DNA of 50,539 nt, from NCBI GenBank assembly GCA_017454005.1, contig JAFTDU010000009.1, positions 1 through 50,539 of the forward strand, in the 5' to 3' direction. The first letter of the stretch is position 1. Every line of letters starts with the position of its first letter. This document shows, one piece after another, positions 16,718-26,510 of this stretch. Source of the stretch: Desulfovibrionaceae bacterium. GTDB taxonomy: Bacteria > Desulfobacterota > Desulfovibrionia > Desulfovibrionales > Desulfovibrionaceae. The position numbers and the translations under genes are program-made. The notes beneath the pieces are model-generated. The model ran no database searches, was not told where the DNA came from, and saw only the letters and a list, made by a program, of their open reading frames with translations.

Positions 16718-19237
16718 GTGCTCTGGCACAACGCCGTTCGAATATTTTTGAGAAATGCATATAATGGTGTCACCATGCAAAAATTATCAATTGGCATAGA
16801 CGATTTTTCAATTATACGAAAAAGAAATTATCTATATGTTGATAAAACTCATATCTTACATGAATTGATTGAGCAGGGCGAGCGGTATTTTCTAGCGCGT
16901 TCCAAAGGATATGGAAAATCATTAACTCTCTCGACCTTAAGTGCTATGTTTAGTGGCGAAACTGCTCTTTTTGCTAATCTCGCAGCAGAAGCCTTTGTTA
17001 AACAATGTGCCAAACACATCTGCCCTGTGCTGAATTTTAATTTTGCAACTCTCAATGCTAAAACGCCTAAACTTTTTGAACAATCCTTATACAATAAGCT
17101 CTTAGCACTTGCTAAAAATTTCTCTATACAGCTTAAGTGTACCACAATTGACGATACAGTGTATAACCTTTTGCAGCAGATCTATGCGAATCTAGGCGAC
17201 ATTGTAATTCTTATTGATAATTATGATCAACCTATTCTCAATTGTCTCCAAAATAATGATTTATTATTTAAAATATCACAAATGCTAAAAGAATTTTATA
17301 GTGGTATTACTAGTTGCAATCAATATTTACGCTTTATTATGATCGTAGGAATGGAAAAGTATAGTACAACTGGAGTTTTTGCTACACTAAATCTTTTAAA
17401 TGACATTACAGATAATAAGAAATTTAGCGATCTATTTGGTTTTACACAAACTGAATTAGAAAATAATTTTCAAATATATATAGAAGAGATAGCACATCAA
17501 TTAAATACCAATACTCATACTGTATGTGAAAAATTAAAAGAAAATCTTAATACTGGTGATCATTCTTACAAAAATCAATTTTATTCACCTATTGCATTGC
17601 TTAAATGTTTTTTCGATAAAACCATTGATCAGTATAACCAGTATGTACAAAGCAACACCAAAAATGCAATAAATCCATATAAATGCATCAACCAAGGTGA
17701 TAAAGCATTCTTATCTGTCAAGAATTATCATATTTATGTAGATAAATCAAACTTATTAATCCAGACAAACAAGTTAATCAACAGTGAGAACAAATATCTG
17801 TGTATAAGTCGTCCACGCAGATTTGGCAAAACAATTTCAGCTAACATGGTTGCTGGTTATTATGATATTAATGGTAATGCTAACACAACATTTCAAAATC
17901 TAAAAATTTTCAATAATGAATCATTTCAAAAATTTGCCAATAAATACATTGTCATTAAAATTACACTTCAAGATTATCTAAGCAAAACACGTGATATAGA
18001 TATACTAATTCAAGAATTACAACGTGATATTATTAATGATCTTTTAAAAAAATTTGGTTATGAATATGAAACGCACGACTTAAATACTTTAATGAAATAT
18101 ATTAGTGAATATACTGATCTAAAATTTGTCATTATAATTGATGAATGGGATTGTATTTTACGTGAATTTAAAGATAAAGATGATTGGCAAAAAATTTATC
18201 TAGATTTTTTACGTTCGTGGTTTAAAGATCAGGATCATATTGCCTTAGTTTATATGACAGGTATTTTACCTATAAAAAAATATGGTACACATTCTGCACT
18301 CAACATGTTTAATGAGTATTCGATGCTTAACGCCCAGCCTTTTACTGAATTTGTTGGTTTTACAGAGGATGAGGTGCGTGCGTTGTGTAAGACATATCAG
18401 CGAGATTTTACAGAATGTAAGTACTGGTATGATGGCTACCAATTAGACGATATAACATCAATCTATAATCCCAGGTCTGTCAATCAGTGTATTTACTCAG
18501 GACAATTCAAAACATATTGGAACAATACAGAAACTTATGAAGCGTTACGACTATATATTACTATGGCATATGACGGTTTACATGATTGTATCACGCAACT
18601 TCTGGCAAATGATACAGTATCCATAAATACTGCGTCTTTTGTCAATGACATGCGTACCTTTAAATCAAAGCATGATATCTTAACTCTTCTTGTGCATCTA
18701 GGATACTTGTCGTACGATTGCAAAACTAATTGTGTACGCATACCTAACAAAGAAATTGCCCAAGAGTTTGTTACGGCCATTCAGGATGGCGGTTGGGAAA
18801 TTGTGGCGCAAGCTATTGCGAACTCCAAAAAGCTCCTTGATGCTGTACTCAAGCACGATTGTGCTACAGTTGCAGAAGGCATAAGTCGCGCCCATCTTGA
18901 AACAAGTTATCTGCAGTACAATGATGAAAACGCCTTAGCATACACTATTTCTCTGGCTTTCTATGCGGCCAGGGAGCGCTACACAATACATCGCGAATTT
19001 CCAACGGGCAAAGGTTTTGCAGATCTTGTCTTTTTGCCACGCTTTAAACACAAAGATCCCATTCTAATCATTGAATTAAAGGTTGATAAGAGTGCAGGGA
19101 TTGCCTTAAAGCAAATCTGCGAACGCAACTATCCCGCATCTCTAATGGACCAAAAAGGCGATCTTTTGCTTGTAGGCATCAATTATGACAGACACACCAA
19201 AGAACACACATGCAGTATTTGCTCTTATCAAATCTAG
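16718..19237 (+). CDS. Double AAA-ATPase-like protein with C-terminal PD-(D/E)XK nuclease-like domain
   Basis: An 839-residue protein containing two copies of the AAA-ATPase-like domain common in host-associated bacteria. Copy one (about 20-300) has the entry motif NYLYVDKT, a Walker A variant RSKGYGKS at 61-68 and a Walker B-like VILIDNYDQPIL. Copy two (about 335-620) has HIYVDKS, a canonical RPRRFGKT at 365-372 and IIIDEWD near 471-478. The end carries the PD-(D/E)XK pattern GKGFADLVFLP ... IIELKVDKS near 765-792. Usual members have one ATPase plus the nuclease domain in about 550 residues, so copy one looks like a fused second ATPase lacking its own nuclease domain. Start GTG with AAGGA upstream; an ATG at 16775 is the alternative. 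Function unknown; the family may be linked to mobile elements or defence. Confidence 0.8.
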   Translation: MLWHNAVRIFLRNAYNGVTMQKLSIGIDDFSIIRKRNYLYVDKTHILHELIEQGERYFLARSKGYGKSLTLSTLSAMFSGETALFANLAAEAFVKQCAKHICPVLNFNFATLNAKTPKLFEQSLYNKLLALAKNFSIQLKCTTIDDTVYNLLQQIYANLGDIVILIDNYDQPILNCLQNNDLLFKISQMLKEFYSGITSCNQYLRFIMIVGMEKYSTTGVFATLNLLNDITDNKKFSDLFGFTQTELENNFQIYIEEIAHQLNTNTHTVCEKLKENLNTGDHSYKNQFYSPIALLKCFFDKTIDQYNQYVQSNTKNAINPYKCINQGDKAFLSVKNYHIYVDKSNLLIQTNKLINSENKYLCISRPRRFGKTISANMVAGYYDINGNANTTFQNLKIFNNESFQKFANKYIVIKITLQDYLSKTRDIDILIQELQRDIINDLLKKFGYEYETHDLNTLMKYISEYTDLKFVIIIDEWDCILREFKDKDDWQKIYLDFLRSWFKDQDHIALVYMTGILPIKKYGTHSALNMFNEYSMLNAQPFTEFVGFTEDEVRALCKTYQRDFTECKYWYDGYQLDDITSIYNPRSVNQCIYSGQFKTYWNNTETYEALRLYITMAYDGLHDCITQLLANDTVSINTASFVNDMRTFKSKHDILTLLVHLGYLSYDCKTNCVRIPNKEIAQEFVTAIQDGGWEIVAQAIANSKKLLDAVLKHDCATVAEGISRAHLETSYLQYNDENALAYTISLAFYAARERYTIHREFPTGKGFADLVFLPRFKHKDPILIIELKVDKSAGIALKQICERNYPASLMDQKGDLLLVGINYDRHTKEHTCSICSYQI

Positions 19238-19310
19238 AATAATACTGCACAGCGTAGCGCAATATTGCGATTGAGCTACACAGCATGCCACAAACAGTTA
19301 ATATGACAAT

Positions 19311-19795
19311 TAACCGCAATGCACTCACTATCTTATTGCTTGAGATGGTCGCCTCTAACTGACCACAATTGCTCAATATCTCACTCGTTTATTCGTTTCA
19401 CATATCTCACAACTTGTAGTCGAGTTGTCTCCTGAACCAGGAAGATCCCTGATCACAGATTTTGTAACGACATTTCGCCAAGTTGGTAGAAGGTCAGACT
19501 TTCAGATCTTCTATGATAGTAGAGTATTTGGCGTATATTCACGAATTTTTGCTGCAGCTAACCGCAATGCACTCACTTTCTTAGTGCTTGAGATGGTCGC
19601 CTCTAACTGACCACAATTGCTCAACATCTCACTCGTTTATTCGTTTCACATATTTCGCAACTTGTAGTCGAGTTGTCTCCTGAACCAGGAAGATCCCTGA
19701 TCACAGATTTTGTAACGACATTTCGCCAAGTTGGTAGAAGGTCAGACTTTCAGATCTTCTATGATAGTAGAGTATTTGTTTTTTTGCTGTAGCAG
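19311..19795. repeat. Tandem direct repeat, 248-bp period
   Basis: Two head-to-tail copies: 19311..19558 and 19559..about 19795. They are almost identical for some 220 bases, from TAACCGCAATGCACTCACT to the GTAGAGTATTT end. The second copy has lost a short stretch near its end. Neither encodes a recognisable protein. Confidence 0.9.
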
Positions 19796-20040
19796 CTGTA
19801 CCTTAAGTTTTTTTGCGCGAGCAAGCTCCTTCGAACCGACAGGGCAGGGCACTTTTCAATACCCAGGTCGAAGCCAATTCCAGTCATTTATGCTGCCTGA
19901 ATATCTTCTGTTACAGACCTTAACAAGGGCAATGACCTCCGACCCAACTCAATTGTTTGAGGAAACATTTGCGGTTTCATGACGTATCTTGGTAACCTGT
20001 TTCGTTGTAGTTCCATGCAATGCATTATTTGGGCTCAAGC
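19796..20040. other. Spacer with possible gene remnant
   Basis: Less AT-rich than other spacers, with short open stretches but no convincing frame. It may be remnant coding sequence linked to the repeats to its left. Confidence 0.3.
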
Positions 20041-20109
20041 AAAAAAATAGGCCTTGGGCTTGGCAAAGTTTCACATGAAACAAATTGCTTTTGCCAAGCT
20101 CCAAGGCCT
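20041..20109 (-). terminator. Terminator of the M16-sulfotransferase operon with a parS-like loop
   Basis: A long stem of AGGCCTTGG and CTTGGCAAA against their complements (20049-20067 with 20090-20109) is followed in the minus direction by a run of U. It starts directly after the sulfotransferase stop codon. The loop contains AGTTTCACATGAAACA (20067-20082), a parS-like palindrome with two changes. Confidence 0.85.
20067..20082. promoter_or_regulatory. parS-like site, two mismatches
   Basis: AGTTTCACATGAAACA differs from the parS consensus at the first base and at the central CG, which is CA here. It forms the loop of the terminator stem. ParB binding is doubtful because the centre is changed. 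Confidence 0.45.
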
Positions 20110-20110
20110 C

Positions 20111-20899
20111 TTATTTAAAGCCCTCTTCCAAAGCCAAAGGTGGCAGGGTAGCCGCCTCGAGCAATTGAGTATAAAGCTCCAATGCCATATGTAATTGATG
20201 CGACATGTCTTGGGGCGCATTATGCGCTTTGTGGTGACACAAGCCTTGCTCCAAGAATTCGCTCACAAATGCCGCCAAGGCTTGGCGGTCGGGGGTTCTA
20301 TGTAAAAAAGCAGCGAGCCTTTCAAGTTGGGATTCTGGATCACTTAAGAGCGCATCATAGTGCACCAAAAGCACTGGCAGACTCCGCAAACTGGCTAGGG
20401 CCTCCTTGAGATAGATGGTATAAAGACGTAAGGCCACATGCATTGACATCCCATCGCGAGCGGCTAAAGAGGCTGCCACACTTAAAGGATGCCTTAAGCT
20501 CACCACACACCTGAGTTTGCAGCCAAGCTGCTGCACAATAGGTTGCCAAAAAGGTAACAGGCGCGAACAGCGCGGATCTTTGAGGCCCAAGCTTGGGCTC
20601 ACCTGCAACTTAGCCTCAAGCCACTTGTATGCGGCTTGGGCCATGGGACTTTTCAGGGCGCAAGCAAGTTCTTTAACAGGGAGCTCTTTGGGACTGTCCC
20701 AAGTTAAACCAGCCCGTGCCATGAGATCCGTATTTATTTTGACAAAGGTGGCATCCTCAAAAAAACCTTTGGGATTATCAAAACGGGCTAAATGCTGATT
20801 GCCAATGTTAAATTTAAATAGTGGTAAAGCCCGCGTTAAGACACTGGTGCCACTGCGATGCATGCCAAGCACAAAAACAAGCTCTGCGTGTGTGGACAT
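20111..20899 (-). CDS. Sulfotransferase family protein
   Basis: A 262-residue cytosolic sulfotransferase-type protein. The N-terminal GMHRSGTS (12-19) is the PAPS 5'-phosphosulfate loop and VVSLRHPLSVAASLAARDG in the middle is the 3'-phosphate binding segment. FEDATF and LGLKDPRCSRLLPFW are also typical of the bacterial branch related to heparan and polysaccharide sulfotransferases. The substrate cannot be told; cell-surface polysaccharides are a usual target. It starts five bases after the stop codon of the M16 peptidase gene with no clear ribosome binding site, so translation is probably coupled. It ends at an unusual terminator. Confidence 0.8.
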   Translation of the reverse strand: MSTHAELVFVLGMHRSGTSVLTRALPLFKFNIGNQHLARFDNPKGFFEDATFVKINTDLMARAGLTWDSPKELPVKELACALKSPMAQAAYKWLEAKLQVSPSLGLKDPRCSRLLPFWQPIVQQLGCKLRCVVSLRHPLSVAASLAARDGMSMHVALRLYTIYLKEALASLRSLPVLLVHYDALLSDPESQLERLAAFLHRTPDRQALAAFVSEFLEQGLCHHKAHNAPQDMSHQLHMALELYTQLLEAATLPPLALEEGFK

Positions 20900-20904
20900 A
20901 TTAT

Positions 20905-23808
20905 TTAAAACATTTGCTTTATGGCGTAACCTTGGGCCTTAGCAAAGGCTTCTACTTCTTGTCCTCCAAGAATACACACCTGCCCTTGGGCCAAACTCGC
21001 CAGCACATCGGCAAAATTACGGAAATCTTTGGCAGTTGTACCCAGCATTTCTTCCCGCATCTGTTGACGCATTTCAGGTGTATCATTGGTTAAGTAACGA
21101 TTTAACGCCACAGCCCCTCTGGCACTGGGCAGCTCATAGCTATCCAGATCCCCCACAGCACCAACGATGGCTTGGGTTAATTGGGCCTTATCAGGGGTAA
21201 ATTTACCTAAATAGGCCGCCATCTGATCATAGGCTTGTAAGGTTTCTTGATGGTTGGGATCCCTAAACGAAGCACAGATCAAGGTACCACTAGCGCGATT
21301 TAAATTACAAAACGCCCCATAGGCTCCACCACGCACGCGTACATGCTCCCACAAATAGCCCATGCGTAAATAACGCAAAATAACACTGGCTGAGCCATGA
21401 TACTGCCAATTATTGGCATATAGATTGGTGCTTTTACCCACAAAATTAATGCGTGAGGGAATGAGAAGTGCTTCTTTGGCTGGTAACTTTAAGATAGGTA
21501 CTACTGGTTCTTTAGAATCTGCTGCATGGGGCAGCTCGGCATACAGGTTTTGCGCTGCAGTCAACAATTCAGGTATGGCCTCATCTTCAGCTGTACAACT
21601 AAAGAGCACATCTTGATTATTTAAGAGATAAGAACGTAATGTTTCAAGATCTTGTAAGATACTTAGAGGATCGCGACCTAAAATCTCAATATAGTTTCTA
21701 ATAGCTTCTAAATAACTTACACCTGAAGTTAATTCTGAGTAAGTGCCTGCTAAATTATAACGCGCAGCTAATCTGCAGCTGATAACTGCGTGCCCAGCAC
21801 TTTGCATGCCTTGTTCTAACCTGGCACGTGTTTCAAAAAGCATTTCCCCTAAACGTTTAAGGGCTACCTCTTGATCTTTAATTGGCTGAAACAAAATTTC
21901 GTGAAATAAGGCAAAGAGCTCAGGCACCTTGGCATAGACTGCCTTACCACCTAAAGTAAAATAGGTAAAAGGTTTTTGCGTAATTAATTGATGCCCAACA
22001 CACAGCGCAGCATACACACCGCCTGTTTTCCCAGCCATTTCCAGGCCAAAGGTCACATAATCATGCTTAGCTGTGCCCATTTCCGTGAGTGCCCTAAGTA
22101 AAATGGGCAATAGAGGAATCAGTCTTTGGGGTAAATTAGCTAAGGGAATCAGTAATTGAGTATAGGCAATGCCAAGGGTTGGTTGTGGATGCGCTAAGGT
22201 TGTTAGTTTTCCATTAACTACATCTTCAGCTATGATCTTATTTTCTTTTGGTAAATCACTCACTTGCAGCGCTGGGATTTTGGCCAAATCTTCCGGAGCA
22301 TCTGGGGCAAGTTGCGCCGCTTGCAAATGTTTTGTGGCCTCCACATAGGCTGCCTGCTCGGCACTACTTAAAGCGGCCTTAGCGCAAGCTACACGTTTGG
22401 CTTCAGCCTCTTCACGCTTGCTACCTAATTTAAGATCTGGCACCAAAATGACTGTTGAGCGATGTGTATTATTGAGAAAGCGGCTGCGTAAGAGATTTTC
22501 AAAAAGTGGTTCACCCTGTTGTAAACGTGCTTTAATCTCAGCCAAGGGTTCTTCCCAAGCAAGTACACTAAAGGGATCGCCATCATAGAGCCAAGTTGAT
22601 AAGGCTTGGATCATGGCCACAAGACCCTGGGGCAGGCGGCCAGAATTGCGCTCCCTATAGGCAAACTCCACAGTATTAACCGCAGCTTCAACCTCTTTAG
22701 GGTCAAACCCTTTAGAAGCTAAATTTTCAAGCGTATCAAAAATTAAGGTTTCAGCTTTGGTAACATCTACTTGGGCAATACCTTTAAGACCAATAGAATA
22801 ATACATTTGGCGTAGGTCTGTCTCAAGACCTTGGCCGGCTAAATCTTCACCAAGACCAGAAGAGATGAGGGCGCGGCGCAAGGGGCTCCCAGGCAGACCT
22901 TCTAACATCTGCTCAAGCATCTCCATGAGCAGCGCTTCTTTGACATTGCCGCGCTCAGCCAAGAGCCAGCTTACGCTGAACATGCACTTTTGTTCAGGAC
23001 TAGCTGCAGCATAGGCCACTTCGCGCAATCTGGGCGTTGTAAAAGGCGCTTGTAAGGGAATTTGCGAATCTATGGCGCGATAGGTGTAGCCTTCTAAGGC
23101 CTTGGCTACGATCTTAAAACGTTCCTCTTCAGGATCATCGCCCCAAAAAAAGAAGCGGGCATTGGATGGATGATAATAGGCCGCATGGAAGGCGCGAAAA
23201 TCCTCATAGGTCAGTTCAGGGATAGTGTCAGGATCACCCCCCGAATCATAGTGGTATAACATGTCAGGAAAGAGTGCTTGCTGACTCTGTTCTGCTAAGA
23301 CACTCTCAGGTGATGAATAGGAGCCCTTCATTTCATTATAGACAACACCCTTATAGCTCCATTCTCCATCCACACTTGGTGCTTCTAAATGCCAACCTTC
23401 TTGTTTAAAAATATCTTCAGTGATGCGTGGATGGAACACTGCATCCAAATAGACATCAATTAAATTATAAAAATCTTGCAAATTGGCGCTGGCAACGGGA
23501 TAGCAAGTCTTATCTGGAAACGTAAAAGCATTTAAAAAAGTCTGTAAAGAACCTTTTAACAATTCGACAAAAGGTTCTTTAACAGGATATTTCTCCGAAC
23601 CACATAGGACAGAATGCTCCATAATATGCGCAACACCTGTAGAATTAGCAGGTGGTGTGCGAAAACTCACTCCAAAACATTTATTTTCATCCTTATTAGA
23701 TATCGAGAGAACTTCAGCGTGGGTAACTTTATGTTGCCACAAACTAACCGTACCGTCGACTTCTTTTAATTCTCGCGTAGCTAAAAGTGTGAAATCATTT
23801 CTATCCAT
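20905..23808 (-). CDS. M16C metallopeptidase (PreP/Cym1 family)
   Basis: A 967-residue zinc peptidase of the presequence-peptidase class. The inverted zinc motif HIMEH is at 61-65 with the distal ligand in VVYNEMKGSYSSP. It also has the family segments SVLCGSEKYPVKEPF, GSLQTFLNAFTFPDKTCYPVAS and FKQEGWHLE. The full four-domain architecture is present, including a C-terminal segment WEHVRVRGGAYGAFC that contributes substrate-binding Arg/Tyr. Such enzymes degrade short unstructured peptides in a closed chamber. No signal peptide is visible, so it should be cytoplasmic. It forms a two-gene unit with the sulfotransferase, a pairing without obvious logic. Confidence 0.93.
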   Translation of the reverse strand: MDRNDFTLLATRELKEVDGTVSLWQHKVTHAEVLSISNKDENKCFGVSFRTPPANSTGVAHIMEHSVLCGSEKYPVKEPFVELLKGSLQTFLNAFTFPDKTCYPVASANLQDFYNLIDVYLDAVFHPRITEDIFKQEGWHLEAPSVDGEWSYKGVVYNEMKGSYSSPESVLAEQSQQALFPDMLYHYDSGGDPDTIPELTYEDFRAFHAAYYHPSNARFFFWGDDPEEERFKIVAKALEGYTYRAIDSQIPLQAPFTTPRLREVAYAAASPEQKCMFSVSWLLAERGNVKEALLMEMLEQMLEGLPGSPLRRALISSGLGEDLAGQGLETDLRQMYYSIGLKGIAQVDVTKAETLIFDTLENLASKGFDPKEVEAAVNTVEFAYRERNSGRLPQGLVAMIQALSTWLYDGDPFSVLAWEEPLAEIKARLQQGEPLFENLLRSRFLNNTHRSTVILVPDLKLGSKREEAEAKRVACAKAALSSAEQAAYVEATKHLQAAQLAPDAPEDLAKIPALQVSDLPKENKIIAEDVVNGKLTTLAHPQPTLGIAYTQLLIPLANLPQRLIPLLPILLRALTEMGTAKHDYVTFGLEMAGKTGGVYAALCVGHQLITQKPFTYFTLGGKAVYAKVPELFALFHEILFQPIKDQEVALKRLGEMLFETRARLEQGMQSAGHAVISCRLAARYNLAGTYSELTSGVSYLEAIRNYIEILGRDPLSILQDLETLRSYLLNNQDVLFSCTAEDEAIPELLTAAQNLYAELPHAADSKEPVVPILKLPAKEALLIPSRINFVGKSTNLYANNWQYHGSASVILRYLRMGYLWEHVRVRGGAYGAFCNLNRASGTLICASFRDPNHQETLQAYDQMAAYLGKFTPDKAQLTQAIVGAVGDLDSYELPSARGAVALNRYLTNDTPEMRQQMREEMLGTTAKDFRNFADVLASLAQGQVCILGGQEVEAFAKAQGYAIKQMF

Positions 23809-24618
23809 GTAGTTAAAATCCTTAGAAAACGTTTAACATTAATAGCAAAACTGTGCTCAATGTTATAAAGCACTGCCGCTTATAGCGATAATTTTTTCTT
23901 GATAATGCTCTAAGATCTAGACCTGTAAAATTTTCACAATATTAAACTATAAAACAAACTTGCATTTTAAATTAAATTAGTAAACAATTTAATAAATTGG
24001 CATATAAGTCACACTAACATACTTAAGCAACTATTAATGTGCGCGTCACAAAAGTCAACTTATTTTGCGTTATCTTTTTGAGGATACACATTCATTCTTA
24101 GCACTTTTATACACACATACACTTTCTGTGATATATTAATAAAATTGAATATTATCAATACTTAAGTGATATATTTTAAACTCCAACTTTTTAATAAAAG
24201 AATATATCAGTCAGATTTTGATATAGTCATACATACTTAGCAAAAAATTACTGCTTCAAAAATATTTATGGTCAATCGATGAAACTTTGTGAGCTGCAAG
24301 TTTTTGATATTTGCAATATAAAATACTAAACAAACAAGTAAAGAATGGAGCAACTATTACACATAAAAATCAGCAAGCACGCCAAGTTAAGCTTGTGCAT
24401 GCTCACCAAAAATTATGCTAAATATTATGACATGAGTTATGGTATATTAAATTTTAGCAACAATATGAATTATAGATAGTGTACTAAGCAGCACAAATCT
24501 TTCTAAAACACTCTTCTATATCGTAACTCACAAAAAAGAGTAGTGCACTGAAAAGTTCTATGCTCTGCAGCTTACAATTTTTCTTACGATCTAAATTTTG
24601 CGCAAAAAGACACGTGCC
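23809..24618. other. AT-rich spacer, possibly with a small RNA ending at 24641
   Basis: No protein-coding frame is recognisable. A plus-strand terminator at 24619..24641 has no gene upstream on that strand for several kilobases, so an unannotated plus-strand transcript may end there. Confidence 0.35.
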
Positions 24619-24641
24619 AGGCAAAATTTCTTGCCTTTTTT
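24619..24641 (+). terminator. Intrinsic terminator upstream of rpsB
   Basis: Stem AGGCAA / TTGCCT around a 6-base loop, with a run of six T overlapping the stem end. It insulates rpsB from upstream transcription or ends a small RNA. Confidence 0.65.
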
Positions 24642-24658
24642 GCTAATTTATTTATACT
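24631..24658 (+). promoter_or_regulatory. Probable rpsB promoter
   Basis: TTGCCT (24631-24636) and TATACT (24653-24658) with a 16-base spacer. A perfect TTGACA at 24658 has no good partner downstream, so I prefer the former pair. Confidence 0.4.
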
Positions 24659-24686
24659 TGACAACTCACATCACACATCCAAGCTG

Positions 24687-24723
24687 CCCCCGGGTGTTTT
24701 GTAGATGTCTGCAAAATTGGGGG
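24687..24723 (+). promoter_or_regulatory. rpsB leader stem-loop
   Basis: CCCCC and GGGGG enclose a second stem TTTTGTAGA / TCTGCAAAA with a 2-base loop, about 40 bases before the rpsB start. It is stable and well placed for autogenous control by protein S2, as known for rpsB leaders in other bacteria, but I cannot match a defined motif. Confidence 0.5.
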
Positions 24724-24763
24724 AAGAGCACTTGGATGGCGGCACAACCCATTGGAGGATTGT

Positions 24764-25522
24764 ATGGCATATGTGACCATGAAGCAAATGTTAGAGACGG
24801 GCGTCCATTTTGGGCATCAAACCAGACGTTGGAATCCCAAAATGCGCCCTTATATTTTTGGCGCACGTAACGGCATTCATATCATTGATTTACAACAGAC
24901 TGTGAAGCTCTTTCGCACAGCTTATGATGCCGTAGTCAATACTGTGGCACGCGGTGGCAAGGTGCTCTTTATCGGCACCAAACGCCAAGCCCAAGAACCC
25001 ATTGCCCAAGAAGCCACCCGTGCTGGACAATACTATGTTGCCAATCGTTGGATGGGCGGCACCCTTACCAATTTTGTGACCATCCAAAAGAGTATTGAGC
25101 GTTTAAAAAAACTTGAAGCTATGTTTGCTGATGGTTCCATCAACAAATATCAGAAGAAAGAAATTCTCTTACTTGAACGCGAAAAAAATAAGCTTGAAGA
25201 GACCTTAGGCGGCATTAAGGATATGGAACGTTTGCCGCAAATTGCCTTTGTGATTGATCCCAATCGCGAAGACATTGCTGTGCGCGAATGTCGCAAACTT
25301 GGCATTCCCATTGTAGCCATCACTGACACCAATTGTGATCCAGATTTTATTGATTACATTATCCCTGGCAATGATGACGCCATTCGTGCCATTAAGCTTT
25401 TTGTCAATTCTTTTGCCGAAGCCTGCCTTGAAGGTGAAGCCATGAATAAAGATGGCAACAATGCAGAAGAAGAATTGCAAAAGGTGGTCGAAGCTGAAAG
25501 CGAACAAGCAGACCTAGATTAA
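24764..25522 (+). CDS. rpsB: 30S ribosomal protein S2
   Basis: Ribosomal protein S2, 252 residues, assembling late on the small subunit next to S1. Family segments run in order: [22 protein letters not shown] at the start, [68 protein letters not shown] and the closing [18 protein letters not shown] short acidic tail follows. The ATG at 24764 with GGAGG five bases upstream is preferred over a TTG twelve bases earlier. It is co-transcribed with tsf as usual and preceded by a stable leader hairpin. Confidence 0.98.
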   Translation: MAYVTMKQMLETGVHFGHQTRRWNPKMRPYIFGARNGIHIIDLQQTVKLFRTAYDAVVNTVARGGKVLFIGTKRQAQEPIAQEATRAGQYYVANRWMGGTLTNFVTIQKSIERLKKLEAMFADGSINKYQKKEILLLEREKNKLEETLGGIKDMERLPQIAFVIDPNREDIAVRECRKLGIPIVAITDTNCDPDFIDYIIPGNDDAIRAIKLFVNSFAEACLEGEAMNKDGNNAEEELQKVVEAESEQADLD

Positions 25523-25579
25523 GCCTTTAATTTAGGTGTTTTCAATTTTTGCACAATAAGAAATTACAAGGTGAACAGA

Positions 25580-26446
25580 ATGGCGACAATTACCGCCCAA
25601 ATGGTCAAGGAGCTGCGCGAAAAAACCGGCGCTGGCATGATGGACTGTAAAAAGGCCCTGGTAGAAGTGGGGGGCGATCCTGAAAAGGCTGTCGACTGGT
25701 TACGCCAAAAAGGTATGGCCAAGGCTGCTAAAAAATCAGGGCGTGCTACGGCTGAAGGCTTGATTTGTGCAGCCACAAGTGCTGATGGTAACACAACAGC
25801 GCTCGCGTCTCTCTACTGTGAGACAGACTTTGTGGCACGGGGCGACAAATTTCAAGCTTTTGTAAAGAAGATTGCCGATGAGGTCATCCAGAACAATCCA
25901 GCCGACCTTGCTGCCCTGCAAGCGCTCTGTGACAATGATGTAAAGCAGCTTATTGCCACCATTGGCGAAAATATGAAAGTGGGCGATTTTGTGCGCCACA
26001 GTAAAGCTAGTGCCAATGAAATCTTAGGCACTTACATCCATGCCAATGGTAAGATTGGTGTCTTAGTGTGGGCAGAAGTTGGCAAAGCCGAAAATTGCAC
26101 CCAGCCTGCAGCCCAAACTTTAATGCGGGAATTGGCCATGCAAATTGCCGCTACCAATCCCATGGCTTTGGATGCTGATAGTGTGGATCCAGCAGCAGTT
26201 GAGCGGGAGCGCGAAGTCTATCTGCAAAAGGCTCGGGCTGAAGGTAAACCTGAACAGATCGTCCAAAAAATTGCTGACGGGGCTGTAGCTAAATTTAAAC
26301 GCTCCATGTGCCTCCTTGATCAACCCTATATCCGGGAAGAAAAAAAGTCAGTACAAGAAATTATCAAAGAAGCTAGCAAAAGCTTAAATGATACTATTAA
26401 GGTACTTGGCTACAAACGCATTCAACTAGCAGCTACAGAAGAATAA
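25580..26446 (+). CDS. tsf: Elongation factor Ts
   Basis: Elongation factor Ts, 288 residues, the nucleotide exchange factor that releases GDP from EF-Tu. It begins with the UBA-like domain (ITAQMVKELREKTGAGMMDCKKAL) and the following helix DWLRQKGMAKAAKKSGR, has the EF-Tu-contacting core (YCETDFVARGDKFQAF, YIHANGKIGVLVW) and ends in a conserved coiled-coil and SLNDTIKVLGYKRIQLA tail. The ATG at 25580 is preceded by AAGGTG; the GTG nine bases upstream is part of that site. It lies 57 bases after rpsB and is followed by a strong terminator. Confidence 0.98.
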   Translation: MATITAQMVKELREKTGAGMMDCKKALVEVGGDPEKAVDWLRQKGMAKAAKKSGRATAEGLICAATSADGNTTALASLYCETDFVARGDKFQAFVKKIADEVIQNNPADLAALQALCDNDVKQLIATIGENMKVGDFVRHSKASANEILGTYIHANGKIGVLVWAEVGKAENCTQPAAQTLMRELAMQIAATNPMALDADSVDPAAVEREREVYLQKARAEGKPEQIVQKIADGAVAKFKRSMCLLDQPYIREEKKSVQEIIKEASKSLNDTIKVLGYKRIQLAATEE

Positions 26447-26510
26447 GATATATAGCTTAGTTGTATATTTAAAGATACATCTTTTTTGAAGACATTATAG
26501 AATGTCAGTT

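Noticed and set aside
19425..19982. Two frames within and after the 248-bp repeat
   Set aside because: They exist only because the repeat lacks stops in one frame; no motif, no ribosome binding site, and they diverge after the repeat.
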